From: Ovis canadensis
Lineage: Eukaryota > Chordata > Mammalia > Artiodactyla > Bovidae
NCBI RefSeq assembly: GCF_042477335.2
Contig: NC_091245.1
Span: 118,826,501-118,890,500 of the forward strand
DNA: 64,000 bases
Direction: 5' to 3'
In this document: positions 12,630-24,446 of the stretch, one piece after another
Position numbering within the stretch: the first letter of the stretch is position 1
Layout: each line of letters opens with the position of its first letter
Made by a program: the position numbers and the translations under genes
The notes under the pieces: generated by a model
The model's input: only the letters and a program-made list of their open reading frames with translations
Databases searched by the model: none
What the model was told of the DNA's origin: nothing

Positions 12630-12800
12630 CTATATGGCTTTTAACTGCTTGGGTTCAAATCCTAACTCCGCCACTCACTAGCTCTGTGATGCTAATCAAG
12701 TTATTTAACCCCTCTTGCCTGAGTTTCTTCATCTGTTAAATGAGTGTGAGAACAGTATAACCTTGTGGTGTTGTCTTGAGATAATCCCTAAACTAGATAA
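12630..12800 (+). mobile_element. MIR SINE
   Basis: Well-preserved MIR order: 'gcttgggttcaaatcc', 'ccgccactcactagctctgtg', 'aagttatttaacccctc', 'gtttcttcatctgttaaatg'. Confidence 0.75.
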
Positions 12801-13179
12801 TCCATGAAACATTTAACTTTATCCATAGATTTTATCAATTTCTGTGTTGACCATTTTTGCTTATATCCCACACCTTTCCCCTGGTATTCTTTCTTGTCTC
12901 TGAAAATACATCCTTTAATAGTTCAGCTATCTTGGATACCATAGCTGTCAAAATAATGTCCACAGTTTTGCCCTCAAACTTATGGTTTAGGTGCACATAA
13001 AATTCTAGGTTGATAATTATTTTGTCTAGCTTTGAAGATATTATCCCACGGTCTTCTGGATTTTATGCAATTGAAAAGTCTGATGTTGGTTTACCAGCTG
13101 TGACTTTCTCACTGGTAGAAAACATGCATCTAAGGACACTACTGATAAATGTAAATATTTAAGTAACTAGAGCTACCAC

Positions 13180-13452
13180 CGGAGAAGGCAATGGCACCCC
13201 ACTCCAGTACTCCTGCCTGGAAAACCCCATGGGTGGAGGAGCCTGGAAGGCTGCAGTCCATGGGGTCGCTGAGGGTTGGACACGACTGAGCGACTTCACT
13301 TTCACTTTTCACTTTCATGCACTGGAGAAGGAAATGGCAACCCACTCCAGTGTTCTTGCCTGGAGAATCCCAGGGACGGGGGAGCCTGGTAGGCTGCTGT
13401 CTGTGGGGTCACACAGAGTTGGACACGACTGAAGTGACTTAGCAGCAGTAGC
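13180..13452 (+). mobile_element. Bov-A2 SINE with target-site duplication
   Basis: Two Bov-A units in tandem (13181-13310 and 13322-13440) joined by 'ttcactttcatgc' and ending in a cagcagtag tail. Exact 11-bp duplication agagctaccac at 13169-13179 and 13453-13463. Confidence 0.93.
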
Positions 13453-13979
13453 AGAGCTACCACTCCACACAGGATTTCCAGTTCCACAGATTAGGGAGGA
13501 AGATCATGGTATAAGCATTCTCTCATCCTTTATAAAGAAGCACAGCAGGAACTGAAGGCCATTGTGACTACAAGGGAGCGCTGCAAATTAGCCACAGGCA
13601 ACTATAAACTTGCCTCCAAGGGGAGAACTGAGAGTGGGATCAACTTGAATCTTCTCAAGAACCTAACAGATTGTACTGGGGTATGAAGGAAACTGCTGAG
13701 GAGTTCCATTGTTATACTCCCATGAGTTACCACTTTCCTCTCCTTTCATGCTTTCCAATTCCTATAACAGGGCAACTTTATATTTGAGCATATGAAGCAA
13801 GAGTGATAAAATATTACTCTCAAACACTGCCTCATGCTGAGGGGAAGGGGAGAAAAAGAACAAAAACAAAAACAGCATTGCCCCTTTCTGGCCAATGTTT
13901 ACCCTTATGTTCAGATTACTAAAAATATGTATCTAGAAATATGGCAAATCAAAACAGATGTCTCCTTGTAGATGAAATA

Positions 13980-14464
13980 AGTAAAATTCTAGCCTCTTTT
14001 ATTAGATCTCAGGTCATGTATTCGGTTTAAAAAACAAAACAAAACACAATATATAGTTTCAATTAAGAGTCATATAAACTAAATTTTTCTTCCAGATCTC
14101 AAAACGCCCATGGAGAGCCAGCTTCCACGATACATGGCACACGGCACATACTTGAAAGCTGACCCCACAGAAATATTAACGTAAGCAAAATACGAACTTG
14201 TTTCTCATTACATAAACATCACCTGGGCTTATTTAATCAACACACTTGTTTAAAAAAAAAATTAATCTGTAACCAAAAGCACTATCACGTTTGTTAGATA
14301 CCATTCTTATTCAAATTATACCCCCCCCCAAAAGCCTAAAAATAACTCAAATCTAGAAATTAGCCCAAGTGCTAAGGCTGCCTATGGCTCTTGCTGTAAA
14401 ATAGTTGCTGGGTCTGATTTGAATATCTGAAAAGAATGACAGAAATACAGGGTTCTTCTTGATT
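13980..14464 (-). other. TMCO1: TMCO1 3' UTR
   Basis: From the stop codon down to the first good polyadenylation signal the sequence is free of recognisable transposons, unlike the flanking DNA on both sides, which fits a retained UTR. The left boundary is inferred: AATAAA on the minus strand at 14003-13998 should give cleavage about 10-30 bases further on. It contains a C9 run on the plus strand at about 14322-14330 and a T-rich patch. A longer alternative UTR reaching further left cannot be excluded. Confidence 0.55.
13998..14003 (-). promoter_or_regulatory. TMCO1: Polyadenylation signal AATAAA for TMCO1
   Basis: Minus-strand AATAAA about 460 bases after the TMCO1 stop codon, followed downstream by a T/G-containing stretch around 13955-13970 that could serve as the downstream element. 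It is the first canonical hexamer after the stop. The assignment is by position and motif only. Confidence 0.55.
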
Positions 14465-14563
14465 TCAAGAAAACTTCCCAGAAGGAGGTGGAGGGCCAAG
14501 AAATCCACCTGCCTGCTTGGTGGCAGCTCGTGAAGGGGCAAGGCCAAGAATCTTCTGGATGTT
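14465..14563 (-). CDS. TMCO1: TMCO1 last coding exon, residues 157-188 and stop
   Basis: This 99-nt coding stretch begins NIQKILGLAPSRAATKQ, continues AGGFLGPPPPSGKFS and stops at TGA (14467-14465). It is the polar, proline- and glycine-rich cytosolic tail of TMCO1. The acceptor is a good pyrimidine-rich ccttcacag, and the frame joins in phase 0 to the CAG that ends the previous exon. No frameshift or premature stop is present in any of the four exons, so this is the working gene and not a processed copy. Longer open frames over the same bases (to 14672) are in a different frame and are chance. Confidence 0.97.
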   Translation of the reverse strand, partial: NIQKILGLAPSRAATKQAGGFLGPPPPSGKFS

Positions 14564-15300
14564 CTGTGAAGGAAACAGAATAAAAACTGGGTTTTAATAT
14601 GAGATATAGAGAAAAGTATTTAAAATACATCTCATAAAGAGAAGGCTTACAAATAAAAAGTACTGATATCACCTAAAATAGAATGATTACTACTGTGTTA
14701 TTTTTCTGCCCTTTCTGAGTCTTATAGCTGAATTCAGTCATTATTGCAACACCTGAAGCTAAAACTGAAATAGTATCAACTTTTTCAAATAAGTGAAAGA
14801 ATTAAGAATCTTGCAAAGAGATCTGAGCCCAGAATCCACCTGTATTTTTAGCACAGCCCCTCATCTTTTTCAGTTGTCCCACTTTTTTTTTTAGGAACTC
14901 AATTTTATGAAACTAGAACTCATAAAAAAGTATTTTTATACTCAGATGTCATCAGTTAATATAACATTAAATTAAATCACATAAATACAACAATGAGTAA
15001 AACTAATACAAACTGGGAATAAACACATTTGGCTCTTGAAGGACAGGACTCAACTAGTGGGAGCAGAGAGGTGCAGGCGGTCTAAAGAGCAATCAGGAGT
15101 GGATGGTGTGATGTGGGGAGGAATTGGTTTGCTTTAAAGGTAGAGGAAAGAGGTACATGAATTTGGAGGGATAAGTAAAGGTCAGTTAAGATTTTGTACA
15201 GCATTTGTAAGAAGGAAAAACCTTAAAGATATCTAATTATGCTTGTTAATTCCTTCATTTAATATTTGAGAAATCAATTAAAACCTGGAAGAGTAGAAAA
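14564..15300. other. TMCO1 intron sequence, nothing else recognised
   Basis: Immediately upstream (in transcript sense) of the last exon. AT-rich; no repeat assigned. Confidence 0.5.
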
Positions 15301-15420
15301 GTGAAAGTGAAGTTGCTCAGTTGTGTCCGACTCTTTGCGACCCTACGGACTGTAGCCCACCAGGCTCCTCGGTCCATGGGATTTTCCAGGCAAGAATACT
15401 GGAGTGGGTTGCCATTTCCT
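15301..15420 (-). mobile_element. Bov-tA SINE, BovB-derived half only
   Basis: Reverse-oriented Bov-A unit from gtgaaagtgaagttgctcag to 'gggttgccatttcct'; tRNA half missing. Confidence 0.85.
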
Positions 15421-16383
15421 GTCCAAAATTATTGATAAAGTCCCACTAGCCTCAAAGCATGGCCATAGAGAAATAAATAATAAAAACAAATCTAAAAACA
15501 AGAAGAAAAAGAGCCATTAGTAGTTCAGCTAAGTTTTCCTCAGTAAAGTTGGAGAATATTTGTATTACTTTCATAAGAAAAGTAGCTCCTTCATGCCCCC
15601 TTTAAAAGTCCACTGCACAAAGCAGTAAGAGCCCAAATAACAGAATGCCACTCCTGTTTAATCAGTAAGCATCCCCTGACCACCTACAATGTATCCAGCA
15701 AAGCAAGGCGTGATGGGAAATTAAAGATAAAATCTAAAACAGTAAGACATTACAGAATTAGCTACTGATAAACACATCTGTCTAGCTAACAAATACAGTA
15801 ATATAATCTAGACCAAATGTACAAAGCATCCTTGCTCAGTTATTCTGTAGAAGGGTCAATTTAAGTGAGTCCTTATCATTTTAGAGATAAAGACCAGTGT
15901 AAAAACCTCTGATGCCCTTTAAATCACAGGTTTACTGTGATTTAAAGAAGACAAATAAAAGGAAAGTAGGAAATATTCCAAAGCGCTGACTGAAAGGGTA
16001 GACTGTTGACAATCTCATTATGAATTAAAAACATATAAACGACCACTGGACACAAGCCACTGTTCTAGATGGAAAACAGCCCTAACAGCAATGACCACAA
16101 TAACAACAGAAATGTTTAAACAAGGCACTTTAGTAGCCAAGACTGAAGTTCATGTATATCCAGGCAGGTTTATGCTTTGTTCTCCTTGTGGATCTCATCT
16201 CAGACTCCCTTTGTAAATACCAAATCAAGTTTATCAGTGGTACATTACTCAAGTATTTGTATTTTAATACCAATGCTCTGCATTTACTATATGCAATTTT
16301 ATCTTTTAGTGAAATTCTAGAAATGAGTTTGAATTCCTGCCTCTGACAACTGAACCCACAATATTTTACTTTTAATGTTTACT
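15421..16383. other. TMCO1 intron sequence, nothing recognised
   Basis: AT-rich single-copy-looking DNA with no exon or assigned repeat. Confidence 0.45.
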
Positions 16384-16930
16384 TACTTATTTATTTTTGA
16401 CTGTGCTGGGTCTTTGTTGCTATATGAGCTTTTCTCTAGCTGCAGTGACTAGGGCTACTCTCTGGGCTTCCCTGGCGGCTCAGATGGTAACGCATCTGCC
16501 TGCGATGCAGGAGACCTGGGTTTGATCCCTGGGTCAGGAAGACGCCCTGGAGGAGGAAATGGCCACCCACTCCAGTACTCTTGCCTGGAGAATCCCATAG
16601 ACGGAGGAGCCTGGTGGGCTACAGTCCACGGGGTCACAAAGAGCTGGACACGACCGAGTGGCTAACACTCACTCTCAGGGCTGCCCTCTAGCTGTGGTGC
16701 ACAGGCTTCTCCCTGCGCTCGCAGTGGCCTCTCCCATGTGGAGCACAGGCCGCAGGGCACGTGCGCGTCAGTGGTCCCGGCTCCTGGCCACTAGAGAACA
16801 GGCCCAGTGGCTATGGGTGCATGGGCTTAGTCGCCCCCCAGCACATGGGCTCTTCCCAGGATCACAGATCGAACCCGTGTCTCCTGCATTGGCACGCAAA
16901 TTCTTTACCACTGAGCCACCAGGGAAGCCC
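16384..16930 (-). mobile_element. Long CHR-type SINE, interrupted by a Bov-tA
   Basis: Left part 16384-16463 begins 'ttatttttgactgtgctggg'; right part 16671-16930 runs through repeated 'ggctctag/ctgtggtgc' blocks to 'gagccaccagggaagccc'. The missing middle is exactly filled by the Bov-tA. Confidence 0.85.
16464..16670 (+). mobile_element. Bov-tA SINE nested in a CHR-type SINE
   Basis: Full-length: gggcttccctggcggctcag at the start, Bov-A unit, ending 'gtggctaacactc'. Short actctc repeats at 16457 and 16671 look like the remaining target duplication. Confidence 0.92.
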
Positions 16931-19485
16931 CTCCCTACCTTAAAAAGGAAAAAGGTTTATTTATCTTATGGACTAGTTTTTCTTAGATAAAATGTTCCCT
17001 GCTTCTCTGTCTAGCAGGTCTTTTCCTCTAAAACACATGTAGAAACTAACTGGTGGTCTTAGATGCAAAAGACCCTGGTAAAATGCTCCAGGCCACGGTT
17101 CTCTCCACAGTGGTAATAACATTCTACGCTTCTATAAACTCTAAGTTTGCAAATAGTTTTAAGGACTAGACATCAGTCCTTAGTTATCCTTGGTTTTGAG
17201 ATGAGAAAGCTGGGGCAGATGGAGGTTATAACTCAGGTACAGTTTTCCTCTATTAAACCACAACTCTCTAAAGGATATTTATCTTAGAAGTGAAAAACCT
17301 TATAGCAGGCCTGACCTGTTAAAAAACTTACAATTATGAAGACTATATAAGAGCACACCATAGAAAGAAAAAATACATTACACTGTTAAGTGAATAAGTG
17401 CATATAAATAAAAACCCATAGACCATCAACATCAAGAGTGAACACTAATATAAATTACGGACTTTTGAATGATGATGTGTTAATGTAGGTTTACTGACTG
17501 TAAAGAAATGTACCATTCTTTTGTAAGGTGCTGGCAGTAGAGGAGGCTACGTGCAACTGGGGGACAAGAAGTCAGACAGGAAATCTCTGTATAGTCCATT
17601 CAGTTTTGCGGTGAACCTAAAACTGCTCTAAAAAAGAGTCTATAAAAATGCACATAAAGACTTAAGAGTATATGGAAAAATAATAATTGTATTTAAATAG
17701 TCGTAAATCACTTTCTCATTCCTTGTCTTCAACTTTTTACAATATTGCTGAACAGGATAATTTAAAATGAGAAATATTTCCATAGGTGCTGTCTCAAAGT
17801 GCTAGGCATTGTTCTAAGCACTTCACATGTATATTCCTCACAACAACTCAGTGACACATATTATCCTTATATGCAGATAAAAAAAGGAGATCCAACTATC
17901 GGGTTGTAATTCAATAAATGCTCACTGACCTTCACACTGTATGGCAGGTTCATCTATATATATTTTCTCCTTTATATCTTTCAAGAACTTCATTCATTAA
18001 ACTTGACCTGACTGCTTTCCTACAGTCTCTCAATTCCCCTCCAATTTTTCAAGCCTTCTTACAAGATACAGTTTAGAAATATGCATTATGCTAAAAGATA
18101 AGAGTTTCAATATATTAAGAAGATGATACAGAAGAATGCTTAACAGAAATACAAAATATAAGATGTGGACATGCTTTGGAAGTTATTTTTTGGAAAAATT
18201 ATTTTGAATTTCTGTCCAGTCCTGTGTAATTGGGTAACAACTGAAGAGTGTGTGTCAGAAGGGAAAAACAAAGGAAAAACATTTTCCCGTAATCATGCCT
18301 TCTTTTGGCAGGAAACTCAGAAAAATACCACTACAGGATTTGCGTTCCTTCCTCTCTGCAAAGGATAAGGACTGGTGATCAAGAAAAGGAAGTTGTTGGT
18401 TGCTAACTGGATATTTTGGGAAGACACAGGTCACTGGCAATAAACACATTCTGCTAAATTTTATTTCTTAGTCATTTAGCTAAAATAACTCAAGCCATAG
18501 CCGCCCTCACTTTGCTCTTTGTTAGTTTCTCTGGCATCCGGCAACCAACCTTCCGTCCCAATTGATTACAATTTCTCATCAAGTTCCTATAACATAATCT
18601 TTACTTTATGCATAACGCTGCCTGTAAATCCAAACACCCTGAATGGCCCCATTCAACAGTCCCAGGATTTTCACACTGTATCAGAATAGGCTGTTCAGGA
18701 GGATGACAAAAAGATTAAATATTTAATGACAGTACAACACTTATGTAGCTGAAAGAGTACTGGGTAACAGTCAGAAGACTTGATTTCCAATACTGGCAAA
18801 TTATGCAAAACAAACCCAACAAATATGCAACATCTTTTTATTGTACCAAATCTCAATTTTCCTTATGTTTACAAGAAGGGGGCTCACTAGATCAATGATT
18901 TTTAGACTCTGTAGTCACAGAACCCTTTCTTAAAACAAAATCTCATGTAAAAAGTCAACAAAGAACATTGATAAAATAGTGTTGGGAACCTGGAGCCCCT
19001 TGTTGGGCCCTTCAAATTTTCCCACCAAGCACCTTGAAGGGAGCCACAGTCCTGTGTGGCTGTGGCACTCTAACATTCTTGAACACAGTTATGTTGTAAT
19101 AAATTATATTGCTGACTTCAACACATATCTTGCAAGGTGAAAATCAAAATTCTAAAAGGATAAGCACATCAAATCTGCACCAGAGTAACATCATTTCCTT
19201 CGTAAAGTTGAATGAATATTTTTCTCTCCTTAGGTTGTCCAAAGGCCTCTTTTGTAATAGGACCTCTTTTGGGAAGATTAGGGGATCAAGTGACAATTTC
19301 AATCAGTCAAGGAGAATGTTCTGAATTTTAGTTTTGTGTAAGAAGATAGATGTTCTATCCTTTTAAAATCTCATAATAGATAGTAGAACCCAGCTGGCAC
19401 TATGTGGGGTATCTAAAACTCAGTATGAAATTGTAGTCTTGCTAGTTTGAAGCACCAAAGGACAGAGTTTAGGGCAACCACGAAT
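16931..19485. other. TMCO1 intron sequence with an old MIR fragment
   Basis: 17795-17905 resembles antisense MIR ('gtgctaggcattgttctaagc', 'cacaacaactcagtgac'). The remainder is AT-rich and unassigned. Open frames at 18165-18449 have no recognisable product. Confidence 0.4.
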
Positions 19486-19610
19486 GTGAAAGTGTTAGTC
19501 ACTCAGTCGTGTGTCCAACTCTTTGTGACCCCGTGGACTGTAGCCCACCAGGCTCCTCCATCCATGAAATTCTCCAGACAAGGATACTGGAGAGGGTTGC
19601 CATTTCCTTC
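19486..19610 (-). mobile_element. Bov-tA SINE fragment
   Basis: Reverse Bov-A unit from gtgaaagtgttagtcactc to 'ggttgccatttccttc'. Confidence 0.85.
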
Positions 19611-19690
19611 TAAACCATAGCAACAGAAAAAAATTCCTGGAAAATAGAGTTAATAGGGCCCTGTAAAATTCTGCATCTAAACTCTGCCCA

Positions 19691-19890
19691 GGTGGCGCTA
19701 GTGGTAAAGATCCTGCCTGCCAATGCAGGAGATACAAAAGATGCAGGTTTGATCTGTGGGTCAGGAAGATCCCCTGGAGAAGAAACCTACTTCAGTATTC
19801 CTGCCTGGAAAGCCCCATGGGCAGAGGAGCCTGGTGTGCTAGTCCATGGGGTTGCAAAGAGTCAGACACCACTGAAGCAACTTAGCATGC
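19691..19890 (+). mobile_element. Bov-tA SINE with exact target-site duplication
   Basis: tRNA-related half (ggtggcgctagtggtaaag) followed by the Bov-A unit. Exact 12-bp duplication aaactctgccca at 19679-19690 and 19891-19902. Confidence 0.93.
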
Positions 19891-20748
19891 AAACTCTGCC
19901 CAATTCTCTGGTTAACTCTTAAACCATTCATAGGAGAGACTGCCTTCAACCAAATAAGACTGAAATCACTTAAGATTTCCTAGATATCTACCACAAAGAA
20001 GACAGACCTTGGAGTTTGAATGTCAACTTAACTGTCCACTTAAACAAACAAACAGACAAAAACACCCCTCTGTGTTAAGAATAACAGAATCTAGACTATA
20101 GCTTATCACTTACAATGCACATGATACGATCCAAAATTGAGACATACCAGGAGACGGGAAAACATGACCCAGACAAAAGAAAACAGGCAACAGATAGAGT
20201 TCAACCTTGACATGATCCAAATGTTGAAATTAGTAAGCAAGATTTTAAAGAAGCTAATTAACCATGACAAGGGACATAAAAGAAAATATATTCATTCACA
20301 ATAAATGAACAAATGGTAAACTTCAGCAAGGAAGGAAAAAGACTAAAAAATAACCAAATGGAAATTCAGGAGCTAAAAAATACTGTATCAAAATTTCAAA
20401 ATCATTGGATGAGCTTAGGTTTAACTCAGATTAGAGATAAAAGAGGAGTCTTGAAACTCCTTTTTTAGATTAGAGATATGAAAGAGGAGTCTGTGAACTT
20501 GAAAACAGATTACAAGAAATTATCCTATCTAAACAATAGACAGAAAAAGACTAAATAATTGAAGAGACTCAGTTTTCTATTGGACAAAACTAAAAAGACT
20601 ATAAGTAAATGGAATTAAGACAGAAAGAATGGGGCAGAAAAAAAATATGTGAAGAAATAATTGTGGAAGTCCTCCCAAATTAAAAAAAAAAAAGCTATAA
20701 TCTATAGAGGGATAATTTTTTTTTTAAATACCCTTGGGGGGGTGGGGG

Positions 20749-20851
20749 CGGGGTTCCCTGCTGGTCTAGTAGTTAGGATTGCCCAGGTTCAATCCCTTGT
20801 TGGGGAACTAAGATCTTGCTAAGCTGCCCAGTACAGCAAAAAAACAAAAAG
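20749..20851 (+). mobile_element. CHR-type SINE, short
   Basis: ggggttccctgctggtctag start, 'ttgttggggaactaagatc' and A-rich end. Flanked by similar tacccttg / tacccttag sequences, consistent with a target duplication. Confidence 0.75.
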
Positions 20852-20997
20852 TTACATTACAGTACCCTTAGGTACCTAACAGTCAAATTGCTGAAAACCA
20901 AGCTTAAAGAAAAATATTTGAAAGCAGCCAGAGAAAAATTATTATCTACAGGGATACAAAGACATGAAGGTCTTCTCATCAGAAATAACTGAAGCTG

Positions 20998-21366
20998 TTT
21001 CACCAGTGGCCACGGGGGCCACACTATCCTGATTTCAGAAGCCACGGCCCTGCGCTTCCCTCTGGGCGAGGGCCCTGGGGCCCCCCAGCCAGGCCCTGCC
21101 CAGGCGACGCTGCCTGTGGGTGCTTGTCACAGCCCTGGCCTGGTCGCCACCACAAGTGACAGTGCACTGCTCCCGACTGCTCGCTTGCTGCAGCTCCACT
21201 GCCGCCCCGGGGGGATGGCCCACCCACCAGGAGCCAGGCCCTCCTGTCTGTGCCCGCCTCATCCCCAAATGCGTTCTTTCCTGTGATCAGCTATAGGTTT
21301 CAGAATATAAGATCCAACTGTATATAACTGTAATAAATACGGGTTGCCACTATTAAAAGAAAACAA
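20998..21366 (+). pseudogene. Processed retrocopy of an unidentified GC-rich mRNA 3' end
   Basis: 369 bases, strikingly GC-rich (21010-21270) inside AT-rich L1 sequence. The right end has AATAAA (21332-21337), about 17 bases of sequence and then an A-rich tail (attaaaagaaaacaaa). Exact 11-bp duplication aactgaagctg at 20987-20997 and 21367-21377 marks L1-mediated insertion. No long frame continues through it and I do not recognise the parent gene; it may be mostly 3' UTR. Minus-strand open frames over it (21024-21268) are a by-product of high GC. Confidence 0.75.
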
Positions 21367-21527
21367 AACTGAAGCTGAAAGGATTAAAACAAACAAAAGC
21401 AGTCAATCCAGAATTCTGTATCCTATGAAAATATCCTTCAAAAGTAAAGATAAACAGATATTTGGGGATAAATGAAGAGTAAGAGAATCTGTCACTAGCA
21501 GACTTACACTACAAAAGACACACGCAG

Positions 21528-21655
21528 GGAGTTCCCTGATGGTGCAGTGGTTAGGATTTGGCACTTTCGCTGCTTGGGCCTGGGTTCAATCCCTCGTCAG
21601 GAAACTTAGAGCCCATAGGTCACACAACAGGGCCAATAAATCAATAAATAAACAA
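21528..21655 (+). mobile_element. CHR-type SINE
   Basis: gggagttccctgatggtgcag start, 'gggttcaatccctcgtcagg', AATAAATAAA-type tail. Flanks aaagacacacgcag and aaagaaacacacag suggest a diverged 14-bp duplication. Confidence 0.8.
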
Positions 21656-21998
21656 AGGAAAAAGAAACACACAGAAAGAAGGAAAGAAACACAGGGAAAA
21701 ATCACTTAACACTGTGCTGTGAAGTACAGACATTAAGCAGTGACATTCACCAACAATTCTGGACTCAGTGATCTCTATGTTCACTACATACTTTCAAGCC
21801 TTCATGTTTTACTCAAACTATGCCAAGAAAATTCTGATAAAATTGGAAAACCCCTACTTACCCTTCAAGACACAATTTAAATGCCCCTCCTGTACAAAAT
21901 CTTAGTTTCACAGAACTAATTCCTATAGTCATTTCACTTCCATAGCATATTATTCCTCCTCCCAAACCATTTTATATATGTACACATACACAAAAGTT

Positions 21999-22207
21999 CC
22001 CTGGTGGCTCAGACGGTAAACAGTGTCTGTTTACAATGCGGGAGACCCAGGTTCGATCCCTGGGTTGGGAAGATCCCCTGGAGAAGGAAATGGCAATCCA
22101 CTTCAGGACTATTGCCTGGAAAATCCCATGGACAAGAGGAGCCTGACAGACTACAGTCCATGGGGTCGCAAAGAGTCAGACACGACTGAGTGACTTCACT
22201 TCATTTC
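21999..22207 (+). mobile_element. Bov-tA SINE with exact target-site duplication
   Basis: Full-length copy ending 'gagtgacttcacttcattt'. Exact 11-bp duplication acacaaaagtt at 21988-21998 and 22208-22218. Confidence 0.93.
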
Positions 22208-22218
22208 ACACAAAAGTT

Positions 22219-23688
22219 ATCAATCACATTCTGCTATTATTTATGGATCTGTCTTCCCGCATAGACTGTGAGTTTCACAAGGGTAGAGATAATCACTCCT
22301 TGCTCTTACATGTCAGCATCAAAGAATTCCTGGCATAGTGAAGGACTTGAGTCATTCTTCAACAAGGACAGGAATATTCTAAATGAAGCCTTAAACTCAC
22401 TGAAACAATTCAAAGGGTTCAGATTAAGATGATGCCTGAATAATCTGTTCTCACTTAGTACTTACCTCTCACTTTTCAAACCAAATGCATTCTCTAACTG
22501 ATTTAAAGTTAAATACTACAAATGAAAATACTTTGCTTAAAAATAAGCTATACTGGAATTAATGAATTAAGCTCTAATCCTTAAATAAAGTGGCATAAAC
22601 TAATGATGAGATGCAGGAGATGGCAGGCATCTAGTTGGTCCTTCTACCATTTTGATGACTTTAAGATAAACTGACATGACATAATTAGAACCCGTCCTTA
22701 CAGACATGCAAGCCATATCAAAATTCTTTGCCCTACGGAAGCCAAAAGTGTGATAAAAAATTAAACTTACTTATTTTTATCCCTGTCCTAAGCACATATA
22801 CCTGTTGAAGGAGACAATGACAAATTCTCACTGACATTTCTTCAGATCATAGCCATATATGCATATGGTTATATATTAAGATGTGGGTGACAAAGGAAAA
22901 AAAAATATAAGAAACTCTTTCTTGTGCTTTTCTTCATAAACACTAATTCTTTTTGCTTTCCAAGTAAAGAGAATTATGTCATGGCTTTAACTATCATATA
23001 CATTTGCTGGGATCTTCACTAAGATTTAGAACACTTTCTATAGAGGAGATCATTTAACTCAATCCATTACTGACTCATAATAAGAAAAGTAAAAAAAAAA
23101 AAAGCAAGTATTTTAATTTTAGGAATTAAGAAAATTTCCTTTTATTCTTAAAATCCGTCACTACACTGGACTAACTTAACACCTCTGATAAAGCTGGCAG
23201 ACCTACCATTTCCACTGCTACAAATTCACACAAAGGAAATAAAGATGTGAAGGTCAAGGCAGCTAATCACTAATCACCACACATTAAGGAAGTAAACAAA
23301 AGGAGAAAGATAAAACAAGGAAAGGTAATTAGATTTATTTTCAGTTAATATGACAGATCACCACCACGTTTTAATCTATGAAAAGAACCAGTCCTATCTT
23401 GGGCTGGGAAACAAACACTAATTTTAAAAACATCCCAAGGGCAGGGGCAGGCGCTAACTTGTTTTAAAAAAAAAAAAACCTACCACTTTAAGAATAACAG
23501 CTAACTTTCTGTATCATTGGCATCTGATTATCATAATGTGGTGAGGTTGCACACTAAACCCTAAACCCGATTTCATCTTTGTGAAAATTTAGACTCAGAG
23601 CAGTTATATGACTCCCAAGGACATTGGGCTAGTAAGTGGCAATAAGAATCAAACCTTGGTGTTTTACCTCCAAATACTGTATTTCCTT
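22219..23688. other. TMCO1 intron sequence; weak L2 remnant at the left
   Basis: 22255-22350 resembles an L2 3' end ('actgtgagtttcacaagggtag', 'cctggcatagtgaagg'). The remainder is AT-rich and unassigned. Confidence 0.35.
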
Positions 23689-23795
23689 GGGCTTAAAGAA
23701 TCCACCTGCAATGCAGGAGACCTGGGTTTGATACCTGGGTTGGGAAGACCCTGTGGAGAAGGGAAAGGCTACCCACTCCAGGCCAGAATATGTCC
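23689..23795 (+). mobile_element. Bov-tA SINE, internally deleted
   Basis: tRNA-related sequence 'aagaatccacctgcaatgc' through 'gggttgggaagacc', breaking off after 'cacccactcc'-like sequence. Confidence 0.75.
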
Positions 23796-23910
23796 CGATC
23801 CAGGAATCAAACCTGGGAAACAGGGAAAAATTACTGAAGCAGATAGATATCCTTATTCAACTTAATATCTATTATACCTCTATCATAATAAGGGGGCATG
23901 TTACAATAAG

Positions 23911-24122
23911 TAAGTGTTAGTAGCTCAGTCATGTCCGACTCTGTGACCCCCATGGACTATAGCCCACCAGCTTCTCTGTCCATGGAATTCTCCAGGCAAG
24001 AATACTGAAGTATTTTGCTATTTAGTCTCCAGGGGACCTTCCTGACCCAGGAACTGAACCCAGGTCTTCTGCATTGCAGGCAGCTTCTTTACAATCTAAG
24101 CCAGCGTTGTAATGGGAAGCCC
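23911..24122 (-). mobile_element. Bov-tA SINE
   Basis: Reverse-oriented full element, taagtgttagtagctcagtc to 'taatgggaagccc'. Flanking catgttacaata and tgatgttatgata look like a diverged target duplication. Confidence 0.85.
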
Positions 24123-24310
24123 TGATGTTATGATAATCATGGGACAATGCTATATAAGTTAGCAGTTGTTTTTGTTTGTTTTTTGCAGTTGTTCTTAAGG
24201 TGATGCTCTTTTATAACCAGTTAGTACACTCCTATGCTTGGGGTACTGTCATGAAGGGACTAGAGCTAGTCGATTCAATCACACTATCACTCTCAGTAAT
24301 GAAAGTGGAT

Positions 24311-24322
24311 TCTGGTTAACAC

Positions 24323-24357
<35 letters not shown>

Positions 24358-24446
24358 TGGTTAACACTGCAGTGTGTGTGTGTGTGTGTGTGTGTCTGGT
24401 TAACACTGCAGTGTGTGTGGGTGTGTGGGTGTGTGTGTGTGTGTGA
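24311..24446. repeat. Composite (TG)n minisatellite with three 17-bp linkers
   Basis: The 17-mer tctggttaacactgcag occurs exactly three times (24311-24327, 24356-24372, 24395-24411), each followed by a TG run of different length. The unit is about 39-45 bp. It abuts the tail end of an antisense Bov-tA. Confidence 0.95.

Larger units (their letters stand above)
20120..21527 (+). mobile_element. Old L1/HAL1-like fragment (ORF1 region), broken by insertions
   Basis: Pieces 20120-20748, 20852-20997 and 21367-21527 line up in order with an L1-type first open reading frame region: 'ggaaattcaggagctaaaaa', 'tgaaagcagccagagaaa', 'ccagaattctgtatcc', 'ctgtcactagcagactt'. Interrupted by a CHR SINE and by a GC-rich retrocopy. 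No usable frame remains. Confidence 0.5.

Noticed and set aside
14093..14175. Plus-strand stretch with an acceptor-like ttcttccag and donor-like acgtaagc and a short frame between them
   Set aside because: It lies within the TMCO1 3' UTR on the other strand; splice-like words of this quality are common by chance and nothing links the frame to a protein family.
21024..21268. Two GC-rich minus-strand frames of 67-77 codons
   Set aside because: They read the retrocopy backwards; the A tail and AATAAA show the insert is plus-oriented, so these frames are products of base composition.
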